Under the pieces are notes generated by a model. The model was given only the letters and a program-made list of their open reading frames with translations. It was not told where the DNA came from and searched no databases. The translations under genes and the position numbers were made by a program. From Pedobacter sp. PLR (lineage in GTDB: Bacteria > Bacteroidota > Bacteroidia > Sphingobacteriales > Sphingobacteriaceae), in contig NZ_JAPIVQ010000004.1 of NCBI RefSeq assembly GCF_026239675.1, positions 62,001 through 126,000 of the forward strand: 64,000 nt of DNA, written 5' to 3'. This document shows positions 41,939-50,925 of this stretch, one piece after another. Every line of letters begins with the position of its first letter. The first letter of the stretch is position 1.

Positions 41939-42853
41939 ATGAACGAAAAAGAAAAAAACGAGCTGTATAAAAAATTCGGGATTCATGACCCTGGGGATGT
42001 TTTTGAAAACGAACAGGATAAAGAACACTTGAGTCAGGAAATCCTGGAGCGTATCCAGGCAACTAAAGAAATCCAGCAACGGCAGCAGCATAGCCTCAAA
42101 TTAAAAAGAAAGAAAACAATGCTGACTATGGCTGCGGCTATTGGTTTCATTTTGATTTCAACAGGTTTGTTGTTTTTCCATCCATTTAATGACGACAATT
42201 ACCTCACGGTTACGGTTCCAAAAGGGGAGACCAGACAATTGGTTTTGCCGGATGGTTCTACAGTATGGCTAAATTCTGCCAGCACATTTAAATACCCAAA
42301 GAAATTCGGAAAGAAAAGAATGGTCTACCTGTTGGACGGGGAAGGCTTCTTTGATATTGTACATGATGATAAGGTTCCATTTGTAGTAGAGGCTTCCGGA
42401 ATTAAGACCAATGTATTGGGAACTTCTTTCGTGGTGAAATCTTATCAGGCATTGTCTACCATGAGTGTGGCTGTGGTAACCGGAAAAGTTGCTGTAAGTG
42501 ACGATCAGAATCAGACCAGTGTATTAGAGAAAAACGAGGAGGTGGTATATAATAAAGATCACCGGAAACCGACTGTACTCAAAGTAAAAGCCATGGAACG
42601 TAAGGCCTGGAATAATGGCAATGTGATCCTGAACGCAGCTTATTTTGAAGACCTCGTACTCGCCGTAGAAAATGCCTATCAGGTAAAGATTAAATATGAT
42701 CAGCAGAAATTTAAAAACTGCCAGAATAGTATTCGCTTCAATACCAAACAAAGCTTAAGGGAGGTGTTAGACCTCATCAAGTTAATACAAGGAATTACTT
42801 ACCAGATTAAAGAAGAAAAGGAGGTGCTTATAACAGGTAGCGGATGTAATTAA
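41939..42853 (+). CDS. FecR-family anti-sigma/sigma regulator
   Basis: 304 residues. A cytosolic N-terminal region (1-57) is followed by one membrane segment (about 60-80, MLTMAAAIGFILISTGLLFF) and a periplasmic part. That part holds the FecR domain (VTVPKGETRQLVLPDGSTVWLNSASTFKYP, EGFFDIVHDDKVPFVVEA, TNVLGTSFVVKSY) and a C-terminal STN-like domain (about 220-300). It should bind the sigma factor in the cytosol and the STN domain of SusC in the periplasm, passing the signal that substrate has arrived. It lies between the sigma gene and susC. Confidence 0.94.
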   Translation: MNEKEKNELYKKFGIHDPGDVFENEQDKEHLSQEILERIQATKEIQQRQQHSLKLKRKKTMLTMAAAIGFILISTGLLFFHPFNDDNYLTVTVPKGETRQLVLPDGSTVWLNSASTFKYPKKFGKKRMVYLLDGEGFFDIVHDDKVPFVVEASGIKTNVLGTSFVVKSYQALSTMSVAVVTGKVAVSDDQNQTSVLEKNEEVVYNKDHRKPTVLKVKAMERKAWNNGNVILNAAYFEDLVLAVENAYQVKIKYDQQKFKNCQNSIRFNTKQSLREVLDLIKLIQGITYQIKEEKEVLITGSGCN

Positions 42854-42878
42854 TCAGTCAATAGTATTTAAAAAAGAA

Positions 42879-42908
42879 GATCAGTATCTGCTCTAACAGA
42901 TACTGATC
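42879..42908. repeat. 12-bp hairpin between fecR and susC
   Basis: GATCAGTATCTG-ctctaa-CAGATACTGATC (42879-42890 and 42897-42908), perfect arms. It sits 26 bases past the fecR stop and 87 bases before susC and lacks a T tract, so it is not a standard terminator. A processing site, attenuator or operator for susC is possible. Confidence 0.6.
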
Positions 42909-42994
42909 AGAATGTACAGCAATTGGGTAACTCTTCGAAAAATTCTCCAGATGGCCGTGCTATGTTTCAATGAAATTTTAAAACGAATAAAAAT

Positions 42995-45900
42995 ATGAAA
43001 AAAAACATTACTACACTAATTCTTAATATAATGAGAGTAGGATTAATAGTGTTTGCCACATTGCTAGCTTCCGCCGGAACCATGTTTGCGGAAACGACTT
43101 TTAGTCAGGGGCTTAAAAATGTCAAGGTGAGTGTTCACCTGAAAGGCGAATCTTTAGAAAAAGCAATAGAGAAAATCAGTAAAACCAGTAAACTGGATTT
43201 TTCTTATAATAACAATGAATTAAGAAAGGTGAAAGGGATTGAAATGGAGGTTTCTGGTAAACCTTTAAATGAAGTATTATTTCAACTATTGAATGGTACT
43301 CCTTTTTCTTACCGGGAATCTGAGAATAATGTGGTGATTTTCAGGAGACGTGATCAGGATGCCCTGCCAACTTTATCCTGGATAAATGAGGCCATTTTAA
43401 TCAAAGGGACGGTGACGGATGAAAAAGGATTGCCTATTCCAGGTGTATCTGTGCGCATTATGGGGACACCGAAAGCAGCCACTACCGACGGAAATGGTAA
43501 TTACCAGATTGAAGCAGGTTCGCCGGCAGATGTATTGGTGTTTAGTTATGTTGGCCTCAGCGAGCAAAAGGTGGTAATTGGTACCCGCAAGCAAATCAAT
43601 GTCGTTTTGAAAGACGATGATAAGTTCCTGAATGAGGTTGTGGTGGTGGGTTACGGTACGCAGAAAAAAGTAAACCTGAGTGGTGCTGTGGATGGTGTTT
43701 CCGGCAAAGATCTGGAAAACAGACCGATTACCAGTGTTGGCGCAGGCTTACAAGGCTTGATTCCCAACCTGAATATCACCATTTCCAACGGACAGGTGAA
43801 CAAAGCTCCTAAATTTAATATCCGTGGATTTACTTCCTTAAATGGTGGTTCTCCGTACATTTTGGTAGATAACGTACCCTATACCAGTGAGGAACTGTTG
43901 GCTTTAAATCCGGCAGATATCGAGAATGTAACCGTATTGAAAGATGCTGCATCGGCAGCGATCTATGGGGCCAGAGGTGCTTTCGGTGTCGTATTAATTA
44001 CTACAAAATCAGCTAAGAGCGAAGATTTAAAAATAAATGCTAATACGTATTATGCGATTAGACAGCTAGGTAAAGTACCGGATATTGTGACCGACCCATT
44101 GAAAGTAATGGAGTATAAACATGATGCTGCTTATCCTTTGTACGATTTGTATCCGGAAAACATCAGGGAATATGCCAGACAACGTTCGGCCAACCCGGCA
44201 CTACCTACAGTGATTGTTTCTCCATCGGATCCGAATGCCTGGATGTATTATGGAAGTACGAACTGGATGGATGAGGTTTATAATTCTACTGCGCCAACGT
44301 ATAATGCCAACCTGAATATCTCCAAAAAAGACGATAAACTGAGCTATTATATGTCTACGGAGTACTTTAGAAATGAAGGGATGTTTAAATATGGTAATGA
44401 TAAATACGACCGTTACAACCTTCGTGCTAAAGCAGATTATAATTTGTCAAAATGGTTAACAATTGGGAATAATACTGCTTTTAATACCAGTACTTATGAT
44501 GAGCCTTCCTATAATGGATCAGGGTTCTTTCATAATGTAAACAGACAAAGTTCGTTGGATGTGCCTGTTAATCCGGATGGCAGCTGGACTTCTACCGGAG
44601 CTTCCCTATTGGGGAAAATGCAAAGTGGAGGCCGCAGGGTAACCAGGACCAGTAATTTCCAGACTACTTTTACCGCAAAAGCGGCGCTTATTAAAGATGT
44701 ATGGGACTTAAAAGCAGATGCAACGGTACGGAAAATTGATACTACCGGAAGATCTTTTGATCTTGCGATTCCTTATAAAGCAGGGCCGAATGCTGCCATT
44801 AGCTATAGTGGTAATGTAGCCGGATCTGCCACAAATTCGGAACGCCACCTCAGACAAAATATTTATAATATCTATACCGATTTCCACAAAACTTTTAATG
44901 AGAAACATTACCTGCAGGTGCTTGCTGGTTTCAATCAGGAAACCAGAAACTGGAGCTATGGTTATGCAAGTCGCTCCAACTTAATCAGCGGTACATTGCC
45001 ATCTCTTAACCTGGCTACCGGTGCTATGGATATGGGGGAAAGTATGGAAGAATGGGCGGTTAGAGGTTGGTTTTATCGATTCAACTATATTTTTGACAAC
45101 AAGTATATCCTGGAATTGAACGGCCGTTACGATGGTACTTCTCGTTTTCCTTCGGATGACCGATGGGGCTTTTTCCCTTCTGCGTCTGTGGCCTGGGTAA
45201 TCAGTAATGAAAGTTTCTTTAAGCCGGTAGCGGAAAAATTAAAGATCGATTTGTTGAAATTCCGTGCTTCTTACGGTGCTTTGGGTAATCAGGATGTAGG
45301 CGCTTATTACTATATCCCAACGATGAAAGCCGGACAAATCGGCCAGATTCTGGACGGTAACAGACCCACAACTGTAAATCCTCCGGGATCAGTAGCTCAG
45401 AGTTTAACCTGGGAAAGGATTTCTACGATGAATTTTGGTGGAGACATCAGTATGTTTAAAAATAGATTGGACCTGACTTTTGATGCCTATACGAGGTATA
45501 CCAAAGGAATGCTGACTAAAGGAAAAACCCTTCCGGGAGCTTTTGGCGTATTAGAACCTAAAGTAAATGCCGCAGATTTGAAAACTAAAGGATGGGAATT
45601 GAGAATCGGATGGAAAGACGGTTTTATGGTCAACAACAGTCAGCTGTACTATAATGTTGGTTTCAATATGGGTGATAGCCGCAGTTATATCACCAAATTT
45701 GATAACCCTAATGGCTTGCTTAGTGATTATTACGTAGGACAACAAATTGGCGAAATCTGGGGATTAGAAACAGAAGGTTTCTTCCAGTCGAAAGAAGAAT
45801 TAGCCAGTCATGCAGACCAAAGTGCAGTTGGTGCCGATGATACCGGATATAAGTTTGATGTAGGTGATTTAAAGTTTAGAGACCTCAATAACGACGGTAA

Positions 45901-46453
45901 AATTAATAAAGGAAAAAATACGGTTGCCGATCATGGAGATCAGAAAATTATAGGAAACAGCGAGGCCAGATACCAGTATGGAATCGATCTTGGTGCCGGA
46001 TGGAAAGGCTTCGATATCCGTGTGTTCTTCCAGGGTGTAGGTAAAAGAGATTGGTACCCTGGTGCGGGTAACCATTACTTCTGGGGTGTATATGCGCAAC
46101 CATGGACCAATGTGCAGGTGCATAACCTGGATCGCTGGACTCCGGAAACGCCGAACGCTTATTTCCCTCGTGTGAAGGCTTACATCGCCGAAGACGCTAC
46201 AGAATTGGGAAATCCACAAACGAAATACCTTCAGGATGCTTCTTACCTGAGGTTAAAAAATCTTACCCTCGGTTATACAATTCCAAAATCGTTAACCAAC
46301 AAGTTGAAAATGGATAAGCTTAGGGTGTACTTCAGTGCAGAGAATATCTTTGATGTTTCACACATCAAAGCCAGGCTAGACCCTGAAGGATTGGATGGCG
46401 CGATTTATCCTTTCCAAAAGACCTATTCTGTTGGTTTAAACCTTAATTTTTAA
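42995..46453 (+). CDS. SusC/RagA TonB-linked outer-membrane transporter with STN domain
   Basis: 1152 residues. A signal peptide (about 1-30) is followed by a secretin/TonB short N-terminal (STN) domain (about 40-120; LEKAIEKISKTSKLDFSYNN), a CarboxypepD-like domain (about 125-200; GTVTDEKGLPIPGVSV), a TonB plug (about 215-330) and a 22-stranded barrel. The conserved DAASAAIYGARGAFGVVLITTK motif is the SusC signature at the plug end. The STN domain links it to the FecR/sigma pair upstream, so substrate binding can trigger its own transcription. Outer membrane, with SusD as lid. The substrate is not evident: no glycoside hydrolase is nearby. Confidence 0.95.
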   Translation: MKKNITTLILNIMRVGLIVFATLLASAGTMFAETTFSQGLKNVKVSVHLKGESLEKAIEKISKTSKLDFSYNNNELRKVKGIEMEVSGKPLNEVLFQLLNGTPFSYRESENNVVIFRRRDQDALPTLSWINEAILIKGTVTDEKGLPIPGVSVRIMGTPKAATTDGNGNYQIEAGSPADVLVFSYVGLSEQKVVIGTRKQINVVLKDDDKFLNEVVVVGYGTQKKVNLSGAVDGVSGKDLENRPITSVGAGLQGLIPNLNITISNGQVNKAPKFNIRGFTSLNGGSPYILVDNVPYTSEELLALNPADIENVTVLKDAASAAIYGARGAFGVVLITTKSAKSEDLKINANTYYAIRQLGKVPDIVTDPLKVMEYKHDAAYPLYDLYPENIREYARQRSANPALPTVIVSPSDPNAWMYYGSTNWMDEVYNSTAPTYNANLNISKKDDKLSYYMSTEYFRNEGMFKYGNDKYDRYNLRAKADYNLSKWLTIGNNTAFNTSTYDEPSYNGSGFFHNVNRQSSLDVPVNPDGSWTSTGASLLGKMQSGGRRVTRTSNFQTTFTAKAALIKDVWDLKADATVRKIDTTGRSFDLAIPYKAGPNAAISYSGNVAGSATNSERHLRQNIYNIYTDFHKTFNEKHYLQVLAGFNQETRNWSYGYASRSNLISGTLPSLNLATGAMDMGESMEEWAVRGWFYRFNYIFDNKYILELNGRYDGTSRFPSDDRWGFFPSASVAWVISNESFFKPVAEKLKIDLLKFRASYGALGNQDVGAYYYIPTMKAGQIGQILDGNRPTTVNPPGSVAQSLTWERISTMNFGGDISMFKNRLDLTFDAYTRYTKGMLTKGKTLPGAFGVLEPKVNAADLKTKGWELRIGWKDGFMVNNSQLYYNVGFNMGDSRSYITKFDNPNGLLSDYYVGQQIGEIWGLETEGFFQSKEELASHADQSAVGADDTGYKFDVGDLKFRDLNNDGKINKGKNTVADHGDQKIIGNSEARYQYGIDLGAGWKGFDIRVFFQGVGKRDWYPGAGNHYFWGVYAQPWTNVQVHNLDRWTPETPNAYFPRVKAYIAEDATELGNPQTKYLQDASYLRLKNLTLGYTIPKSLTNKLKMDKLRVYFSAENIFDVSHIKARLDPEGLDGAIYPFQKTYSVGLNLNF

Positions 46454-46466
46454 CGCAAGAAGGATC

Positions 46467-48269
46467 ATGAAATTACAAACAACTTATATCCTTGCATTAG
46501 GATTAATGACCATAGGGCTGACTGCCTGCAAGAAGGACTTCCTGCAAAGGAACCCACAAACTGAAATTACTGAGGGTGCATTTTTTCAATCACCAATAGA
46601 TTTGGAGACTTATAGCAATGGTTTTTACGGCCAGATTAGTGCCAGCTATTCAGATATCAATTCCGACAATATTTCCAATTATAACGCAGATGGGGAAGTT
46701 GATATCATGTTAAGAGGGAGTATATCTTCCTCTAATATTGGTGGCTGGGACAAAAAGGACTGGGAAAATTTAAGAAAAATCAACTTCATGTTGGATCATA
46801 TCGGACAGGTTAAAGGTGATCCGGTCCTGATCAAACACTTTGTTGGAATCGCTAAATTTTTCCGCGCTAACTTCTACTTTGAGAAAATAAAGAAATACCA
46901 TAATGTACCCTGGTATGGCCATGTATTGTCGGAAACTGATCCTGATTTGTACAAAGGACAAGACCCAAGAGCATTGGTGGTAGATTCTGTTTTAAGCGAT
47001 CTGAATTATGCGGTAGCCAATATCAAAGATGATTCAAAAACAAAAGCTGCGAATACCAGGGTCACCAAATGGGCGGCATTGGCTTTATTATCGAGGTTCT
47101 CTTTGCATGAGGGTACTTTCAGAAAGTATCATGATGAAATCGGATTAACGGGTGATTATCAGCGCTTCCTGGATGCAGCAGTTGCCGCTTCCGACAAGAT
47201 CATGAAAGAGGGTGGTTTTACTTTAGTGAGTACTGGTAATGGTGCGCTGGATTATAGATCCCTGTTTGTAAGCCCAAGTCTGGCAACGAACAAGGAAATG
47301 ATCATGTGGGCGGATTATAATAAGGAATTAAACGTAGGAAATAATAGCCATACGGTATTGGATTATACCTGGTCATTGAGCAGAAATCTGGCAGATACTT
47401 ATTTGAAAAAAGATGGTACGCCTTTTACCTCAACTCCAGGATATAATACCAAGGTGTATACGGAAGTTTTCGCAGACCGTGATCCGAGAATGGCTGAAAC
47501 AATTATTAACCCGGGTTTTAGAGGAGCAAGTACTATTGATGAGCCTTACCGGATCAAACCTACTTTAGGTGGCTACAATCAAATCAAGTTTTATCCTCGT
47601 GATCCTGCGCTCAGATTAGGTTGGGAGATGAATTATACGGGGTTGCCGATTTTCAGATATGCAGAGATCTTATTGATCAATGCAGAAGCTAAAGCAGAAA
47701 AAGGGAATATCAATCAGGGAGACCTTGATCAGACGATTAACCTGTTACGTACCCGGGTTCAAATGCCTGCATTAACGATGAGTGTTGCTTTAGACCCTGT
47801 TTTAGCCGCTGCTTATCCAAATGCAAGCGGTGCAGTATTGCTCGAAATCCGTCGCGAGAGAAGGGTAGAAACCGCTTGTGAAGGTTTCCGTTTCAATGAT
47901 TTAATGCGTTGGAAATGCGGTAACTTATTCCAGGATAGTCAGCAGGGAATGTATGTTCCTGCATTGGGTGGCCTGGATGTAACCGGTGATGGTAAACCTG
48001 ATATTGCGATCCTGCCTTCTCCGGATGATGAATCTTCTATTGCCAATATTCCAGCTGTGGAAAGAGACAAGTTGTCTAAATATTACCTGAAAGATAAAAC
48101 AGGAAAAGATCAGAATTTCTACCTGACCAATGGTACTTCAGGCTTCATCGCCTTTACGAGAGACAGAGATCAGCCAAGGAATTTTATTAGTCCTAAATAT
48201 TATTACCGACCGATTCCAATTGGAGAAACTGTAGTTAACCCGCAGTTGAAACAAGTTTTTGGCTGGTAA
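46467..48269 (+). CDS. SusD/RagB substrate-binding lipoprotein
   Basis: 600 residues. The signal peptide has a lipobox (GLTAC) at about residue 21, so the protein is lipid-anchored on the cell surface. The typical N-terminal CKKDFLQRNPQTEITEGAFFQS and the TPR-like helical fold with LRTRVQMPALT and EIRRERRVETACEGFRFNDLMRWK at the C-terminal side are the SusD hallmarks. SusD binds the substrate and closes over SusC. It starts 13 bases after susC, and a terminator follows, so it ends the sigma-fecR-susC-susD unit. The substrate is unknown; the phosphoesterase-propeller gene comes next after that terminator. Confidence 0.95.
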   Translation: MKLQTTYILALGLMTIGLTACKKDFLQRNPQTEITEGAFFQSPIDLETYSNGFYGQISASYSDINSDNISNYNADGEVDIMLRGSISSSNIGGWDKKDWENLRKINFMLDHIGQVKGDPVLIKHFVGIAKFFRANFYFEKIKKYHNVPWYGHVLSETDPDLYKGQDPRALVVDSVLSDLNYAVANIKDDSKTKAANTRVTKWAALALLSRFSLHEGTFRKYHDEIGLTGDYQRFLDAAVAASDKIMKEGGFTLVSTGNGALDYRSLFVSPSLATNKEMIMWADYNKELNVGNNSHTVLDYTWSLSRNLADTYLKKDGTPFTSTPGYNTKVYTEVFADRDPRMAETIINPGFRGASTIDEPYRIKPTLGGYNQIKFYPRDPALRLGWEMNYTGLPIFRYAEILLINAEAKAEKGNINQGDLDQTINLLRTRVQMPALTMSVALDPVLAAAYPNASGAVLLEIRRERRVETACEGFRFNDLMRWKCGNLFQDSQQGMYVPALGGLDVTGDGKPDIAILPSPDDESSIANIPAVERDKLSKYYLKDKTGKDQNFYLTNGTSGFIAFTRDRDQPRNFISPKYYYRPIPIGETVVNPQLKQVFGW

Positions 48270-48340
48270 TGTAGCAAAGAACTTGCGGGTAGTTTAGCAA
48301 AGAAAAGGTAGTTTAGACCTGTAATTTAATGCCCTCATCT

Positions 48341-48371
48341 AGCAGCAGGTTTAAATACCTGCTGCTTTTTT
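48341..48371 (+). terminator. Terminator after susD
   Basis: AGCAGCAGGT-ttaaat-ACCTGCTGCT (48341-48350 and 48357-48366), ten-base perfect arms, followed by TTTTT. It lies about 70 bases past the susD stop. Confidence 0.9.
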
Positions 48372-48440
48372 AATGAGCGGAAGCAAGCTTTAATGATACG
48401 AACCACACACAATGATCATAAACACTAAAATGAAACCCTA

Positions 48441-50849
48441 ATGAGATTAATTTTTACAGTAGTTTTTGCTTTCCTGGCCTCGGCTGCGGGAGCGCAATAC
48501 AAAGGAAAAGTTTTCCTGGATGAGAATAAAAATAAGACCTGGGAGAGCGGAGAAAAAGGAATGAAAGGCGTTTCCGTTTCCGACGGACAAAACGTGTTGA
48601 AAACCGATGCAGAGGGTAATTTCTCTTTACCAGGACATGCTAAAAACCGCTTTATATTTGTAACTGTTCCTGCCGGATATAAATTATCTGCAAAGCATTA
48701 CCTTAAAATTGAGGATAAGGTAGCTGCTTATAACTTCGGACTGCTTCCTGACCCAACCAGCGCTGGTTCTTCGGTGAAGATGTTGCAAATTACCGATACC
48801 GAAACTTTTAAATACAACGACTGGATTGCCAATCTGAAGAACTTCTCTAAGAAACAGGATGTCAGTTTTATCGTCCATACGGGTGATATCTGCTATGAGA
48901 AAGGACTTAATTTCCATGCCAGTCAGGTAACTCCGGAAGCATTGGGAAAACAGATTTTTTACTGCATTGGAAATCATGACCTGGTTAAAGGTGCTTATGG
49001 TGAGGAGCTGTTTGAAGAGCTTTTTGGGCCGGTATATTATTCATTTGATGCAGGACCTGCGCATTTTATCGTTACGCCAATGCGTTCGGGTGATGTACAA
49101 CCATCTTATACCGTGGATGAGGTCATTAGCTGGATGAAAAACGACCTTGCTGCCACCGATAAAAATAAACCGGTGATCATTTTTAACCATGATCTGTTAA
49201 CTTATAACGACCAGTTTGTGTTGAAAGGAAAAAAGGATTCCATCAACCTGAATGAAAATAATCTGAAAGCCTGGGTTTACGGTCACTGGCACAATAACTT
49301 TGTGAGAAAGAGTGATAAAACCGGTATCCAGTATGTTTCTACCGCTTCTCCAAGCATGGGCGGAATTGACAATTCTGCCGCTCAGTTTTTATCCATAGAA
49401 ATTGATAAGGATGGCGTTAAAGAAATCAAGCCTCATTATACGTATTTGCATGATCATTTGGTGGTAAACAGCCCTAATGCTTCGGATATGGTATTGGTAA
49501 AAGATGGTCAGCTGATGATTAGTGCCAATATTTACGATTCTGAAACTACGGTGAAGTCAGCGAAAAGTATCATCTATGATGAGAAAGGAAACCAGATTGC
49601 TACTTCGCCATTAGTTGCAAACACAGATTGGAGCTGGTACGGAAAAGTGCCTGTCACTAAAATGAGTAAAGGGAAAAGTTATACGATTCAGACGGAAGTA
49701 ATTTATCATGATGGCAGGGAGTATATTCAAAAGCAAGCTTTTACTATGCCTTTAAATACGCCATCAGGAAAGATTTCTGGTCTTGATAAAGCGGGTTCCT
49801 TAGCCTTAAAATGGGTAAATAACATTAAAGGTAGCGTTTGGAAAGCTAGTCCGATCCTCGCCGGGGGCAAATTATTTGTCGCCACCATTGATGATGCAAA
49901 CAACCTGAAATGTGGGATTACTGCTTTAGATCCTGCAACCGGCAAAATCCTATGGCATTATAAAACCCGTAACTCTGTGAAAAATGCCCTTTCTTATGAT
50001 GGTGGTATTGTTTTAGGCACAGATATGGAAGGTTTTACCTATGCTTTAAAGGCTGCTAACGGTACATTGATCTGGAAAAAAGACCTTGGAATGAAAAGTC
50101 TGCCGGGCTATATTTCTGGAGGTATTGTCGATAAAGGGATTTATTATACCGGTTACGGATCTTATTTGCAAGCTTTAGAAGTGGCTTCCGGAAACACGAT
50201 CTGGATCAATAAAGACTGGAATGGTGGCGAAGGTACGCCAGAGAAAATGACACTTGCAGGAGAGGTTCTGATTACCGGAAGTAACTGGCAGAGCTTGTTT
50301 GGACACGACCGTAAAACAGGGAAATTACTTTGGAAAAGAAGTGACGAAGGTCTTCGTTTTAGAAGCAGTACCGGGATTTATGCAGGCGGAAAAGTGTACA
50401 TCACGGGCTTAAATGCCATATTTATTCTTGATCCATTAACCGGAAAGAACATTGGTAAAATTGAAGGTACCTATGATTTTAAAGTAATGGCAACTCCGTT
50501 AATCACTGATAAGTACCTGATTATGCCTACTTCAACAGATGGGGTGGTAGCTTATGATTTGAAAACATTAAAAGAAGTCTGGAACAGGCCTACCGGTAAT
50601 GCATTGGTATATTCTGCTCCTTATACAGGCCCTGAATCCGGCACTGTAGAAAGTACTGTCGTAAAATATGGCAATCAGTTATTATTTGCTGCTTCTGATG
50701 GTCATTTATATATGATCAATGAAGATTCAGGAAAAGTACTGCAAAAACTAAACCTTGGTGCACCGGTATTTGCCGATCCTGCCATAAATGGAAAACAGCT
50801 TTTCCTGGCAGATTTTGCAGGCAATGTATACGGCTTTGAAATAAAGTAG
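48441..50849 (+). CDS. Secreted calcineurin-like phosphoesterase fused to a PQQ-type beta-propeller
   Basis: 802 residues with a signal peptide (1-19, ending AAGAQ). An N-terminal beta domain (about 20-100; KVFLDENKNKTWESGEKGMKGVSV, a MetallophosN-type element) is followed by the phosphoesterase (about 105-310) with HTGDICYE, CIGNHDL, FNHDLL and YGHWHNN metal motifs, a linker domain, then a beta-propeller (about 445-800) with six visible PQQ-like blades (GKILWHYK, GTLIWKKD, GNTIWINK, GKLLWKRS, LKEVWNRP, GKVLQKLN). The first metal motif reads DTE, not the usual DxH. It follows the SusCD unit, after a terminator, and could release phosphate or sense a ligand outside the membrane. Confidence 0.88.
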   Translation: MRLIFTVVFAFLASAAGAQYKGKVFLDENKNKTWESGEKGMKGVSVSDGQNVLKTDAEGNFSLPGHAKNRFIFVTVPAGYKLSAKHYLKIEDKVAAYNFGLLPDPTSAGSSVKMLQITDTETFKYNDWIANLKNFSKKQDVSFIVHTGDICYEKGLNFHASQVTPEALGKQIFYCIGNHDLVKGAYGEELFEELFGPVYYSFDAGPAHFIVTPMRSGDVQPSYTVDEVISWMKNDLAATDKNKPVIIFNHDLLTYNDQFVLKGKKDSINLNENNLKAWVYGHWHNNFVRKSDKTGIQYVSTASPSMGGIDNSAAQFLSIEIDKDGVKEIKPHYTYLHDHLVVNSPNASDMVLVKDGQLMISANIYDSETTVKSAKSIIYDEKGNQIATSPLVANTDWSWYGKVPVTKMSKGKSYTIQTEVIYHDGREYIQKQAFTMPLNTPSGKISGLDKAGSLALKWVNNIKGSVWKASPILAGGKLFVATIDDANNLKCGITALDPATGKILWHYKTRNSVKNALSYDGGIVLGTDMEGFTYALKAANGTLIWKKDLGMKSLPGYISGGIVDKGIYYTGYGSYLQALEVASGNTIWINKDWNGGEGTPEKMTLAGEVLITGSNWQSLFGHDRKTGKLLWKRSDEGLRFRSSTGIYAGGKVYITGLNAIFILDPLTGKNIGKIEGTYDFKVMATPLITDKYLIMPTSTDGVVAYDLKTLKEVWNRPTGNALVYSAPYTGPESGTVESTVVKYGNQLLFAASDGHLYMINEDSGKVLQKLNLGAPVFADPAINGKQLFLADFAGNVYGFEIK

Positions 50850-50898
50850 CTTATGTTGCAATGTTGTTGCAGTCTACCGGGGATACCTGGTTAATTGC

Positions 50899-50906
50899 TA
50901 CATTTG
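50899..50906 (+). promoter_or_regulatory. -7 promoter box of the DPP-IV-type gene (TACATTTG)
   Basis: Exact TAnnTTTG match, 19 bases before the start codon. No TTG at the normal -33 distance (the nearest is 29 bases upstream). Confidence 0.45.
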
Positions 50907-50925
50907 GGCCATCAATTATAAAACA

